Of a stretch of 64,000 nt of DNA, positions 50,237 through 63,567 are shown piece by piece. Positions within the stretch are counted from its first letter, which is position 1; each line of letters opens with the position of its first letter. Below the pieces are notes generated by a model. It saw only the letters and a list, made by a program, of their open reading frames with translations. It was not told where the DNA came from and did no database searches. The translations under genes and the position numbers were made by a program. This stretch comes from Gymnogyps californianus (lineage: Eukaryota > Chordata > Aves > Accipitriformes > Cathartidae): assembly GCF_018139145.2 (NCBI RefSeq), contig NC_059500.1:55951580-56015579 (forward strand), written 5' to 3'.

Positions 50237-50520
50237 TCTGCCACACAGAACAAGGACAAATCAGCTGAAGAAAATAAAAACAGCAGTAAGAGAGTCCTTG
50301 TTATGAGAAGTGGGAGGGAATACACAAGATCATTTCTAGTCTTTGGACGGGGGAAAAAGAGTAATAAGTGAGTTGTCCAAAGTTACAGGGAAAGAAGAAT
50401 TGCATCCAAATGACTCCTCCTTTCACTTTTTATTTTAAAGCAGTGAACTGTGATTTGCAAAGGTACATTTGGTGATTTGCATGCCACCTTACATATATGC
50501 TGCTCCTTCTTCTCCCATAG

Positions 50521-50655
50521 GGGCTGCGGATTATTTTTTCAGATGCTTCCAGGCTCATATTCAGAATGAGTGCTTCTAGCCATGTGAGAGCTACTCTCCG
50601 GATCTATGCAGAAAGTTATGAAAAGGATCCTAGCCAACACAATAAGGAACCACAG
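50521..50655 (+). CDS. PGM5: PGM5 coding exon (probably exon 10), residues ~494-538
   Basis: This 135-bp exon, exactly 45 codons, has acceptor CTCCCATAG and donor CCACAG|GTAATG. It encodes GLRIIFSDASRLIFRMSASS, HVRATLRIYAESYEKDPSQH and NKEPQ in domain 4. In active PGM1 the phosphate-binding loop here reads RLSGTGSAGATIR; this protein has RMSASSHVRATLR, so the SGTG core that grips the substrate phosphate is replaced, while flanking arginines (about R508 and R520) remain. This agrees with the known lack of normal mutase activity of PGM5 and supports a structural role. Confidence 0.97.
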
Positions 50656-51824
50656 GTAATGAAATAACATTGTAATAAGTCGGTAAGTAATGCACTTCCT
50701 CTGTAATAGCAATGGCTACAGGTTCTCATCTTTTATCAGAAGGAACACTCAGCACTTTGACCCCTGTGGATGATTTTCCTAATCACGTGACTGTACATGT
50801 TTTGAGGCAGGACTAGCAGTTTTAATATATGTTTGTGTAATATCTAACACAACAGGAATGTCAAGGGCTGAGATACCTGGTGATAAATGCTGGGCAATGA
50901 CTTTTAGTCTGTTAAGAGAAGCCATGCTAGTTTTAATTTTTCACTCATTTTATTGCAAGTGTTGTAATCTGAGTTATAGAACAGTATTAAAAAAAAGATA
51001 ATTATTTTTCAAGCCGGTTATCTGGGGATCACTTAGTTACGGCATCCCAGGGATTCCTCACGATGAGAGTACAGTTAGGAAATACGGATGCCAGAGTGTA
51101 AACAATGTAGGGATTCCTTGTAAGGGAAAGACTTGCAGCTGTCTGAGAATTATCTCATATCATAACCAGACTCTTTCCTAAGAAGAGTGAGCATTGAGAG
51201 CAAGTTGCAGTATAGTCCAGCAGACGCCTAAAACAATTCATAATATAAATCACATTTCAAACTCTCAGATTTTTCCCAGTTAAGCATGTGTGATATACAA
51301 CAAGAGAGGACTAAGGATGTTTCATGGAAGAGAGGATAAGCATTTGGCTTGTCATAAATCAAAACCCTGTAGTTTGAAGTCCCATGTAGTTATGTATTCA
51401 TGACTGGAATACAAATGCAAATTTCCCAAAACATAAAAGCTGTCAAATGCATTTGAGCCCTAGGTAAATGTCTGACATTGTTTTTTCATGAGATTCCCAC
51501 CATAAACTTAGCGAGCTTCTTCTTATGCTATTAAACAATTGTCTATCAGTCATGAAAAGTGCTTCAGTTTTTCCAGAAATGTTGCAGACTTCATTCCTGC
51601 AGATGTGATCTATTAATTTTATTTGCTTTTTCTTAAAGTAACAGTTTGCATCCTCAGTAACTCCTTGGGTAGAATACTTAAAATGTTAAGCCTTCATCAG
51701 AGTAAAGGACCATTTTTTAGCAATTTTGTTGTTTTTCTGTGCATCCAGATTTAGCCAGCTAGCAGGTTCATAAATATATTTTGACCAAGGAAGAACACTG
51801 CTACAATCCCATTCGCACTTGCAC

Positions 51825-52166
51825 TGTATTGGGTTTGCATGGCAAGGTTTTGGTAGCAGGGGTTTGCAGGGTGGCTTCTGTGAGAAGACACCAGAAGCTG
51901 CCCCCATGTTGAATGGAGCCAGTTCCAGCTGGCTCCTAGATGGACCTACCACTGGTCAAAGCTGAGCCGATCAGCAATGTGGGTAGCCCCTCTGTGATGA
52001 CATATTTAAGAAGGGTAAGAAACACTGTGCAACAGCAGCAGGGAGGGAGGAGTGAGAATATGCGGGAGAAACAACTATGCAGACACCAAGGTCAGTGAAG
52101 AATGGAGGGGGAGTGATAGAGCGGCTTGGTGGGCACCTGGCATCCAGCCACGGTCAATGCACCACA
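51825..52166 (+). mobile_element. internally deleted ERV LTR, same family as 7862-8693
   Basis: It begins TGTATTGGGTTTGCATGGCA, the sense start matching the complement of the right end of the copy at 7862-8693. It passes GGCTTCTGTGAGAAGACACC and CATATTTAAGAAGGG, then jumps to GGGCACCTGGCATCCAGCC...GGTCAATGCACCACA, which is the LTR's far end. Most of the centre, including the internal repeat units, is missing. TGCAC occurs at 51820-51824 and again at 52158-52162 inside the terminal region, so a target duplication is possible but would imply a trimmed end. Confidence 0.75.
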
Positions 52167-52799
52167 GCTATGTCAAATTTTGTCACAGCACAAATTTTTT
52201 ATCAGTTGCAATTAAGCTGACCATTTTAAATATGATTCTTGGTGCTATGTAGGCAAGGCATAGATGAAATGAAAATAAGTCATGGTAAGAGACAGACTAA
52301 GAGTTCATTTTAGAGGTTTGCAGTGGACTTACAGTAGCCTTGTGATATGTGACACAAAAAGTGTGATCTGAACATCTTTCCTGTGTAACGAATCCCAACA
52401 AAAAATACTAGAAAACGATAGAGCATATACTTGCAGCATTCATCTAGCTAAACTTTTGACTATTTAATTACAAATGTGAATGTGCCTTTTAAAATGGAAT
52501 CCTTTTTGCGTCAACGGATTGTTCTACTTCACTTGTTGCAAGGTATGCAATATGAGAGAAGTGACATGCTAGCAGAGTTCAGGCTTGTGTGTCTCCAAAA
52601 GTAACCTACAATCAATGCCCAGTATTTAACACTTGTTTTTTCAAATGAGTGGACAATAGCAAATGTTCTTAGTGAATTTTCCACTTGTGAAGAGACTAGA
52701 TTGAGGGTGCAGAGATTATCCTCAGAAAATGAGGCATGTGCTGCCCTACTGTTACATTTCATCTCCGTTCTGCATGGATTTGCTTGAGAGAGGTGCATA

Positions 52800-53400
52800 A
52801 AGTCCACTGCAAGGGTCTAGTGACCTCACCAGCAACACAGACTGTGTCCAGGGAGCAGCAAGAATGGGGCAGCTGCACAAGGTGATAGGAGCCAGGCACC
52901 CAGAGCAGCTACAGCACAGGCAGTGCCCTCATTGTCCAGGGGACAGTCCCACAGTAGGCAAGTGGAGCGGGCAGAGCAAGGCTCTGGTAACAAGCTCCAT
53001 CGACCATCCCAGATAAGGCAAGTGATGGGTCAGGTTCAGGGTCCATCTGGAGCAGCAGAAGATGGGACCAGAGACAGGGCTGGAGACAAGGCAACAGTGT
53101 GGGTCCATCCAGGAGACAGCGCCAAAGTCAGAACTGGAGACGAGCTACAATGTACATCCAAGGGGTCCTTCAGGGAGAGAAGCTACCTATAGCTCAGGTC
53201 TAAGGTCCACCCAGGCAGCAGAGCCAGAGGTGAGTCCGGAGACACGCACTCATACGGCATAGCTCAGGCAGGGGCTAACACCCCTGGGGCAGGCTGAAAT
53301 GGGCCATGTGAGCCCATGGGCAGGGTGCAGGGGGGAGTCCCCAGGGGAGACTGGGCAGGGCCAGTAGGGCTTATCACTGCCCTCGGGGCTTTCAGAGTCT
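52800..53400. repeat. GC-richer repeat-like block, origin unclear
   Basis: A compositionally distinct block with purine-rich CAGAGCAGG/GGAGACAGG-type words and no protein resemblance. It includes the minisatellite at 53041-53266. It has the feel of an LTR or satellite-derived unit, but I see no TG...CA ends or target duplication. No gene is called. Confidence 0.45.
53041..53266. repeat. degenerate minisatellite, 62-bp period
   Basis: Units start with GTCCATCT (53041), GTCCATCC (53103), GTCCTTCA (53165, shortened to 40 bp) and GTCCACCC (53205). Units 1, 2 and 4 share GCAGAGCCAGAG- and CTGGAGAC/CCGGAGAC-like words at matching offsets. The first two units are exactly 62 bp. Divergence between units shows an old array. 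Confidence 0.65.
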
Positions 53401-55127
53401 GGTCTTCTATTCTAGACACCAAAAGGGTCTGTTATTCCTAGGGACAGAAAAAAGGCTGGAAGGTTTTTTTCTGTACATGTACCAGAGCCTGTCAGATTGT
53501 TACACTTTTGGCTGTTTATCCAGGATATTCACTAGTGAACAGATAATCCCAGGGGTATAAACGTCATTGCCTTGAAACTTGTTGCAGGGACTTTCCTGCA
53601 TTCATGCAGTGCAGACAGACCTTTTAACATCCAGACTGCCTCGGGAAATACATAGTACTGTAAACACTCTCCTCATCTCTTGCCATGTGCACAAAGTCTG
53701 GGACAAATAGCAGTTTCATCTTGATTAACGCAATAAATTCTTTCTCTGATTTCTCATTGTATAGTATTGCACAGTTCCCACTGCTCCTCTTTCCTTGCCC
53801 TGGCTGGATACATTGCCAACAACATGAGGGCATTGGGACCTGCAAGGCCATAGATTGTATCCCACAGGCAGATGGTGGATTTCAAGGGAGTACATAAATT
53901 TGGTTTCAGGAGATCCTCATGTTAGTACAAAAATAACTCAAAATTTCTCAGAACATTTGATAATCTTCAGTGGAATATGTGGAAGAGAGTGAATAGCAAA
54001 CACTTTCTTCAGAAAACAGCATTGCTGGGGAGGGGTGGCATACTTTTCCTGATATTGTAATGCCTTTATTGTTTAGTTTGCTTTGAGATTCATGCTGACA
54101 CGTGTACCTCTAGAAGAGCTGTGACAGATTTGAAGTTTTAAGTACTTTGTTTCCTACTTGCTTTCAGTAATAGAGGCATAGTCAACATATTCGTAAGTGA
54201 CCAGTTTATTCAAAGAGCTCCAACGTAAAGAAGTATGTAAAGTATATACCTTATATATAGTATTTAAGGATATTGTTACATTTGGGATAAATGCTTATTT
54301 TTCTTTAAGTGTCGTTGATCTTTGTAATTGGGTAGATGACTACCTGTCGCTTCTGTATCATTGCACTCTGCCTGGAACAGCTGATCATGAAAAACTCCCT
54401 TCCATACTTTTTATATCATAAACCAAGACATAAAATTATTTGATGATTGGCTGCTTAAGTACATACTTGGTTGCTTCTCCTTATTGGACCATGTCCTTCC
54501 AGTACCTTCTTTTCGTTGTTTACATAGACAAGTGGAAGATGAATGCTTTGCATTGCTCCATGTTTTTGCCTGGTGACAATTCCAGTCAATACCTGAAATG
54601 AAAGGCAAAAATACCTTGAGACATCTTTTTGGCTCTTTTTCACAAGAAATAAATCTCTCTGTCTTGATAGACAACTCATTTATATTGGAAGTTACAGTGC
54701 CATTTTGTGGAATCATTGTGGTAACTAGCTTGAGTTTGCCTCATATCAGCATCCTTTTTTTTTCCCTTTCCTTTCGGACAAAGCCTTTTGCAAAATTCAT
54801 CAACCAACTTTTCAGCAGTTTTCAAGTTTTTCTAGTTTGCTTCTGTTCTCTTTGACAGTATAACTGCTGATGGTGAATCTTCCACAGATAAGCAGAAATC
54901 TAAACCACACCTTCCAATATGCATGCTGAGACATGCATATTGTCCTGAAACACCAGTATGACATTATGGCACTTTCTGAGTTAAGTGTTAACTGAGACAT
55001 ATTGTAAAGACAATATATACAGGTACATTTCTTTTAAAAACAACTGTTTGCTTGAGGTAGACAGAATTAATCATTCACATTAGAGGTGCTGTACTTCTGT
55101 GGATGACCATAACTCCTTTTCCACAAA

Positions 55128-55182
55128 AGGCTGGACCAGACAATCTTTTGAAGTCCCTTCCCACCTGGACTGTTCTATGATG
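55128..55182 (+). mobile_element. CR1 3'-tail fragment
   Basis: AGGCTGGACCAGACAATC, AAGTCCCTTCCCACCTGGAC and TGTTCTATGATGA follow the order of the last ~55 bp of CR1 elements. It is a very short truncated insertion. Confidence 0.6.
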
Positions 55183-58104
55183 AAGCCTTGTCCAGAATAA
55201 AATTTGGACAAAGATCTGTAACAATGCTCAATATCATCCAGGTTCAACTACTGTGAGCATGCTAGCTATAGGCCCTACTTTGGTTTGATACCCAACAGAA
55301 AGCCTGACATACTTTGAAGCACTATTGGGGCTGCTCAAAGCTGTGCCTTTTGATTTTGTCCCCAGGGAGCCATTCAAGTGAGTGGTGCTCAAGTGAAGCT
55401 CTCCTCGTACTTTCTTGTGCTTCAGTACTGTGTAACTGCATGAGTCTTACAGGAAGAGCTGATATTCAGGCCTTACTGCCTTTAAGTGTCTATTTTCCTT
55501 CAGAAACATTAGAGCTTCCATAAGAGCATTCTTGTAACCAGACAGGCTCGTAAGGACCTTTTGTTCCAATTTATATGTAGGCCAAACAGTAGCTATTAAT
55601 GAATGTAAGGGTCACCCAAATCTTATTTTAGTAGTGTCTTTCATCATACAATTAATTGGTAATACTTTATACCTAGAATAAATTAAGCACAGACAACTGC
55701 CTGATCAACAACATAAGAGTCCAAGGGAAAGTAGTAAAATATGCCAATAATTAGAAGTCCGAGATCATAGATAAATGTGAATAGCGGTGGCTTCTGGCTG
55801 TTGAATGATCTGTTGAAGGAAATTGGCGGAAGCAGCTTCATGGTCACCTGGGAGATAAGGAGTGGCTACTTTTTTTCTGTGAGTAGTTCAGTTCTTTGTA
55901 TAAGCCAGTATCAACAGGAGTGAAAATTAGGAGCAATAAAGAAAAATGACCATCATACTCTGTGCAAAGTATATTAAAAACAATTCAATGTAAGCATTTT
56001 AAAATTACATAATTTATAATGGTGATGCAATCTAGTTCTAAAACAAAGTCTTGAAAACAATGCCCAATGCTTTTCTAAAACTGGAATGTTCCCCTTAGAA
56101 TGGAAGACCACTCTGTTGGTGCTTTTTGTCACTGGTGATGCCCCTCGTCACTGTGCATTCCTGAGAAAATTGCTTTCCAGCTGACGTGGAAGTTTTCCTT
56201 AAAAAGACGATTTCTTTGGTTTTAACCAGTCAAATAATAGGCATCCAACTAGCAATTTCAGGAAGTTCATTTCATTATAACAAATGACAGACTTCTGTCT
56301 GAAGTCTTGGACCTTTATGCGTTGGCATGTATCTTTTTCTAAAGTTAATAGAGTTATTAGCTGTGCTAAATTTAACACAGATGGAAAATCTAGAGATATG
56401 TTCAATGGGCATGAAGTACTAAAATAAGAGTTTATTGACCTTTAGGCTCATTTATAGCCTCATTTTATAGATCAACTCATTATTCGTTGTTTGCAGATCC
56501 TGACACATGGTTAATATCTTCTTGTCCTTTGTCTAGCCACCTGGATATATTATCAAACTTGGATAAGATTCAAACAGGAAGTTTCATAGACGAAGACCAA
56601 GAAAGAAATGACTTGTTACACAGAGCTGTTTTGAATTGTTTTATTTGTAAATCCAATGTGTCCTTCAACAACATAGTTGTGCTGCTGTTGCAGGATAAGT
56701 GCCCTGGGAATTGTGTAGTGAGTAATCGGGATTGTTCTGAATAGGGACTAACTAGCTCTGTTTACAGTATGTTATTATTCATTATATGAATAGCAACAGC
56801 AATAAATAGGTGTTGTCATAGACCTGTGCAGTCTATATCAGGTACTCTTTAAACGGGATGCAGGGAATGACAAATGCTGCAATTACTTTTGCCAAAGACT
56901 AGTGAACTATGTGCTAGTTTAGCTACAACATCATTAGATTAGCTGTAGCCAAGCAAAGATTTTGGGCCAGGAGTTGTTTCTTTGTGTTTTTGTCCAAAAA
57001 GGCATGCCAATTAAAAGAAAAATCATTGGGCTAAAAAGTGTCTTGATCATGAAAGACTGATTTTCTGAAACAATTTTTGAATGGCAAGTAGCAGAAGAAA
57101 AAACAAACTGATTTTCAGGTGGACCTTGGTTGGTATATGAAAGGATTATGATGATATATGGTTGTATATATAGTAATTATATAAAGCAATTGTTTATGGT
57201 GTGAGTTTGTCCATCAGCAGGGAACCGAAGTCAATAACCCAGAAGTCCTTGTGTCTAATATCACTTAATAGGGATAAAATTAAAGGTTTCTATATGGTGC
57301 TGTCAAGACACTCTTACAACCCTAAGCACAAGTGCAGTTTGCTAGAGAATTATTGCCTCTTCGTTTACTTTCAAAGCATTGGGTCTTTTAGCATGGCTCT
57401 GGTTGGCTATTAAAACATACAGTACAGTCCAGAGAAATCATATAAAGTTTTGCCTTTACTATTAAAATGCATAAGATTTTCTTTGAGGGGACGTGGGATT
57501 TCCATCTGTTTGATCACACTCTTAGCTAACACAGCATGTTTGTGCTATTCAGGTAATTTAGCTTCTGATTCTGCCCAAAGCCATACAGTGAACAAATTTT
57601 AAATCAGCTGGAACATAGGAAAAATACTTCATGTGGCAGTAATTATAAAGTATTTCATGCATCAAGGAAAGGAGTTCATTAAACCTAATCTTCACTCAAA
57701 GCTCTTTGGATATACTAGAAAAGAACTAATCTGTTGCAAATGTAGATGTTTCTGTGCACCACTCAGTCTACATTTTCCTCCCGTCTTTTTCACCGCTCAT
57801 GCCTGCCCTCCTCTATTGCTGGGGGCAGAACAGCTGGCCTCCTGACCTTTATTGTAATTTTATGTGAGTTAGCAGGCAGACCATGCACAAGAGTAAAGAG
57901 GTCAGTTCTCTTTTTCCCACAGCAAGTGTGCTCCTTCATGGTAATAAAGTGAACACCACCAGTGCTGTGATGATACAGAGCCAGTCCAGTTTGTTCCACG
58001 ATGAACCAGGCTATCCACATTGCTTAGATCTTCTAGGATGGGTGGCTGTAGCATAAACCTTTCCAAAGACTTCTGTTTTTTGGAATGCAAGACCCAAGCA
58101 GGCA

Positions 58105-58122
58105 TGCTGAGCTGAGCTGAGC
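58105..58122. repeat. short (GCTGA)n run
   Basis: Three and a half perfect GCTGA/GAGCT units. It is a minor simple repeat. Confidence 0.7.
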
Positions 58123-61100
58123 TATGTGTTGAGCCCTATGGCAGAAGCCCTGCAGGAGGTACAGCTGTGGTGCCAGACTCTGTCATCTTAGTGCTGAGCT
58201 CACTTTGTAGTTGTTTCAGTCCATTCTTTGTGTCTCTTCCATCACTTTAGTGTTGCTTTGTAAGTGTATTGGTTTGACTTTTAAAGTGCATTACAGCCAA
58301 AGGAAAAGCTCCTTCTAATAGGTAAGACCATCAAAACATGTTTTGGGGGATTTGCCCCTCTTTTCTGCCTTCCTTTTTCTTTCCCTTAGTTCATGTGATA
58401 GTGATTCCGTTGCCCATGTTACAAAGGGCTAGCAGCAGCTTTAAGCAGTCACATCAAGTGAGGGAAAATGACGTGGGAGTAGGAAGAGGTAAAAAAGGAA
58501 GGAGTTATTTCTCAATTCTTCTGTGTTCTTGTTCCAGGACTTAGAGCTGTCTCAGTTACCCTGACCTCTCTGAGCAACCTTCCGTGTAATGTTTAAATTA
58601 CAAAAAGAGAAGGACTGAGAATTAATATCAGTGTTAGGAGAGAAAAGGATTTCTAGCCCATGCCTGAAACATCAAGGCTTAACATAATTTATACAATAAT
58701 AATAACACCACCTAGCAATTACAACTTTTGGTGACTTCAAAGCATTCTGCAAGCATGTTTTTGTCAAGGCTACCTTTACAAAGTGGAAACCTACTTTAAT
58801 TGATACTAAATCTGACTGACAAGCAGCTGAAGAGGTAGAATTTGGGGTTTGACAGCAGTTTTTAGAGAGGGAAGATGCAGAGATGGAAGACACTTGGTAC
58901 ATCTTCTATCTTTACAGACCTCCAAAAGTTAAACTATAGCCCTTCTTTGATGACTTCATGCTGTACTAACCCACTTGTTTCTCTCTCTTTAATTTTGAGG
59001 CATTAACAATTGTTCCAGAGAAGTGAATTCTTCTGGAACATGTAGTACTATGCCAGCTCTGTTTAGAAATCTGTCACGAGGTCTGAACATTTGTTCTGAA
59101 ATAATTACTGTCCGAAGTGTCGTTTTGATTATTAGTAATTCAGGTGCCTAAATCCCTGTGTAACAGTCACACAAGGTTTAGCCGATTGATGCTGGATCTT
59201 TGTCCTCAGTAGGACATTCTTTTAAGACTGGCTAATTTGGATGGCCTTCCATTACCTCTCCCTGTGATCCCAGAATACAGGGAGCAAATGGTTTAGTGTT
59301 TAATGTTTTACAAATACTGACATACATACACATAATTGACCCTGTGTTCCTAGTGTTCCACCCTGTACATTCACTTGGGTATATGTAAAGCTGAGAGCGC
59401 CCAAAATAACACTGGTGGACATGATGCTGAATGCAAAATGCAGATCAGTATAGTAAGAGAAGACAGAGCAAAAGTTTGAGAACTGTAAAAGAGAGTTGTA
59501 GTTACCTGGTGTTCACTAAAGTGTTTGGATCCTATTTGAGGGTATTACCATTCTCTGAGCTTTTTTTTGTTTTATTTTTCCCAGATAAATTCTGCAGAGT
59601 TCTTTTCACTGATGAGACTGATGGAGCAACTTGTTTTTGAGACTTAAATTGGACTGGGAAAAGTGAATTTGAGACCTATGGAAAATGTCCATGCCTAGAC
59701 TGTGTAAAACTCACCTACATTTGGTTTTCCTAACAAGACTGAAATTCAGTGCAGGCTAGGGGAGAGACTGAAGAGAAAAGATTCATGAGCTTTCCAGGCA
59801 AAGTCTGGATGGATGATTTTGCATCAGAACTGCATGAATTTTGATGAAAGTTGGCAAGTTTTAGCATAAGTGCTACACATAGTAGGTTTTCACATGGTGT
59901 TTCTTGATATATAGGTGGCATTTGTCCACCTATTCTGAGAAAAATATTTTCTAAAGCCAAACTCCAGACACATGCTGAGCTTTTAATGTGCAAGCAGGTA
60001 CATTTCAGCCTTGCCTGAGCCTTTGATAAACTGGATGCATCATGGGGCAAATGTTATCTGAGAACTTGACTAGAAGAAAGGGAGTTGTATGGAATTTTCT
60101 TGCAAGATCGCAGACAGAAAAAATGCTGCATGAGCCAAGCAGGAATGATACACCTCTGACAGCTCTGGTACAGATTATTCCCAAGCAAAGGGATTTTGAT
60201 CTTTATTTGCCTTATGTTAGATAACTGCTTGTTTGATATATTTCCTGGTATGGATAATCATTCCTACCAGTTATATTTTTAGAAGTGTAACTTTTATCTG
60301 TTATTACTAAAGCAAAATTCTGATTTAAGTCAGTTCTGTTCATTTTCAGTTCTTAAATTTTATCTAAAGGATAACGTGCCATATCTCCCAAACGGTTTCC
60401 AAGAGATAAATACGTTATTAACGTACAGAGTGATTGCAATTACCATTTTGAGTTGACGTGTCAATAGTAAAGTTTTACAATTTCTTAAGTAGAAAGAACC
60501 ATTTGAAAAATATTTTTAAATCAAGATCTCTTTAAGATATAGAAGTCTTTCTAGAGTCATATTAACTATAAATGATTGCTGGCTGGGATTTATCTTTTGC
60601 AGCTGAAATGTAAACTATTCATTGCAGAGATAAAGGAGTATTTAAAAGGCATATACAGCTCTAGTTCCTTCTTATTCTGCCTAGCTCTTGCCATTCTGAA
60701 GAGAATGCATGCACTTCTGGTTTTTTTACAACTGCAGGATGAAGAAAGATTAGTTGAATTGAAGTGTGAGAGGACAGAACTAAAATAGGACTTTCTCTGT
60801 TGAGAAGCGTGATTGTAACAAGCAGAATATTTAGTAGTAATTGGAACGACTTGGCAAAAGAGCAGCAGCTAAATTGTTTATGTAAATGTGTGTCACAAAC
60901 TCATTTGATTTTGTGTTTTGTTCAATGCATTGTGTAGAGTTTTATTTGGTTTTGTTTTTTTCTTCAGAGTGCATTTGTTGCTTAAGAAAGCAGGGTCAAG
61001 TAAAGCTGGGCAGTAGGATTGCTTTTTAAATTTTCCTGTGTTTCTAGATGAAATAAGGAAGTTTCTTAGGGGAGTAATAGAGGGCACTCAGTTCTCCTTA

Positions 61101-62447
61101 ATCCATGTTGCTGGAGGGGAGGAATGACATGGTCCAGACCTTATAAATTGTCACATTTTAATATTTACTTTTGCAGCATTTGCCGACAGATGTGAATTTG
61201 TGCTCCCTATATTAATCTTCTCTAAGCATGTTTGACTTTAGTGGACTTGTATTCTGCTTCAGTGATTATTCAGTAGATAGTATCTACAAATAGGGAGCTT
61301 TTTGAACAATAATATGTCAGACTGCTCACACTTGTGCATAACAAAGTTTGATCATAAACTCACTTGACACCAATGGCATTCATGATGTTATGGTGTTATT
61401 CCATGCCTCTGCTTGCACAGTTAGTTTGTCTTCTCACTCTTTTGATTTAACCATCTGACCATTTGTATAAATAAAGCAAACACCTCATACTGTCAGAAAC
61501 TGTTAGGTGGCTGAAACAGATTCAAAATATTGATTATATTAAGCTTATAAAAAAGATATCTGTAAATTTAAGCTCTCTAGAATTACTGTTTTGTTGGATT
61601 TGATTTTTAAAACTGACAAGTTTAAAGCCAGAATGTAGTTTATTTGAAAGAGGCAGCAGGGGGAAATCTTTGAGGGTCAGAAAATTACCTTAAGTTTGGT
61701 AATCAAATGTATGATTCTCTGAAAAGAAGGTTTTCACACAAAACTCAGCTCTGCCAGTTTATCTTTGCGTATCATTTAATTAACTGAGAGAAGATTCCGT
61801 TGCCCTTTGAAAAGGTGTATTTTACTTGGTTTTCATATGGCACTATCATAGTTGTTGTCTGCACTCACACATCTGGGCAGTTTCGTGCATATGGCCATTT
61901 AATAAGGTCTGTAGCCAAAACCTTGAGAGGTCATGCTGCTTTTGTTGGAATTTATCCTATTTAATACAATTACAGGTGGTATTACTCAAAACACACTGTT
62001 GTGATTTCTGTTAAGGTAATTGTTACAGTAGCTTCTGACCCTAAACTTCACAGCTTAAGTGTGTATAGGAAGAAAATCTCATCTACATGGCTTCCACTCA
62101 TCAGAATAGAAATAATTCTACTTTTGTGATTTCTAGGTTGTTTTGTACAGCAGATTTCACAAGAGCTCCACAATGCCTGTTACATAGAGATGTTATCAGT
62201 ATAGTGTATTTACTGGTTTCTCTTTTCTGCATAGCTTAGATATACTCAGTGTAACACTTCACGAAACATATGCTCAGCATGATACTTCATTATATCAAGT
62301 ATGACAGTGTAGACACTGTAACTGTGTCAGTGTTTATTATTAAATGATTTACTATTATTATATAATACTACAGTTAAAAGGGGGATTTATAAATATGTCT
62401 GTTGATATTTCTGCTTTATGTAATTCAATGTATTTCTTCCTCTTTAG

Positions 62448-62537
62448 GCTGTGCTGAGTCCCCTTATAGCAATCGCACTGAAAATATCTCAGATTCATGA
62501 GAGGACAGGGCGAAAGGGACCCACTGTCATCACCTGA
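62448..62537 (+). CDS. PGM5: PGM5 last coding exon (probably exon 11) with stop, residues ~539-567
   Basis: The acceptor TCTTCCTCTTTAG is followed by 29 codons and TGA (62535-62537): AVLSPLIAIALKISQIHERT then GRKGPTVIT. This is the closing helix and C-terminal tail of domain 4. The ending PTVIT is shared by PGM1 and PGM5, while AVLSPLIAIALKISQIHERT is the PGM5 version. The frame enters in phase 0, matching the previous exon. The stop is at the position expected for the family, so the protein is full length at this end. Confidence 0.97.
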   Translation, partial: AVLSPLIAIALKISQIHERTGRKGPTVIT

Positions 62538-63567
62538 AGTCACAGAAGATTGTTAAACCAGGGCCAAAAGAGGAACAGCAAGGAAGAGACAGGACCTTGC
62601 TAAAACATGTTAGCCATTTGTGCCTTGTATGATTTAAAAAGTTTTCTTGGGGATAGAGTTAGGGTGGGAGTAAAAATTCAATATAATATTGAGCATATTC
62701 ATTTGCATTGATCTCCAAATACAATAGTATATTGACTTCTTTGTTTTACCTGCAATATCTTAATTTCAGATAACAATATAACCAAAGAAAGAGGCCTTAA
62801 CCTTCAAATGTTGTCAGCAATGTGACAGAAAAGGAAAACTGCTTGTTTTTGAATGCTGTGATAAAGGTTGGGGAAATTTCAGTTAGGGAGAGAGGGGGAG
62901 GCGTTGCAAAGCAAAGACATGCCTGGTGAATATTGTTTGGGATCCTTGTGACCTTCTTGTTGGTTTACGAAGAGGTGTACAGAGCATGTCTGAGGCATAA
63001 GGGCTTGCAAAGGGTGTGTTTCCTCACCTGACCACTCCTCCTCTCCTGTCTCTCCCATTGCTCACAGATGCACGCTGGCAGCAGTGTTGTATACACAATT
63101 GCACATGCTCCCAAAGAAGGGGTTATCCCATATTTTTTTTACCCCTGCTTTTAAAGCATATCAATGTGACTTGTGCCTTTAGATTTTCCTGATTTTTTGA
63201 CTCTTTTTTTTTTTTTCCCCTCCAAAGGGAGGCATTTGTGCTATAGAAGCTGATTGCGTCCTTCCAGCAATATGTCGGGTGTGGAATCTGGCTGTCTTTT
63301 GCAATATTCCTCATGTCAGGAGACGATATTGGTGCTTACTGTGTTTGAAAGGTAATCACTGCAAGTTCAGCAATTTTTCATGAAGGAGTTATTTTGGAAG
63401 TTTTTTAAGTCTTTGGAATACTCATGCTCCACTTACCATGAAGTGGTAAGTGAAGCGTGTAGTGAAGAGGAAATTAAAACAAACACTAATGAATTAAATA
63501 GAAATACTTGTCTGATTCACCAGCTGGATGCAGTTTCTGTTAGATTTTTTGTAACAGTGGATCATGG

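Larger units (their letters stand above)
44085..50520 (+). other. PGM5: PGM5 intron 9 (6.4 kb)
   Basis: The intron runs from donor GTATGA to acceptor CTTCTTCTCCCATAG. It contains a CR1 3' end at 48905-49384, a doubtful antisense CR1 scrap at 48783-48845, a TAAT-rich stretch at 49945-50035 and an imperfect direct repeat at 50154-50236. Nothing was recognised from 44085 to 48780 beyond a minor local duplication of AATGAAACGTTCTG at 45784-45825. Confidence 0.9.
50656..62447 (+). other. PGM5: PGM5 intron 10 (11.8 kb)
   Basis: The last intron, from donor GTAATG to acceptor TTCTTCCTCTTTAG. It contains an internally deleted LTR (51825-52166), a GC-richer block with a 62-bp-period minisatellite (52800-53400), a CR1 tail (55128-55182) and a short (GAGCT)n run (58105-58122). 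Nothing was recognised in 53410-55120 or 55190-62440 apart from chance open frames. Confidence 0.9.
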
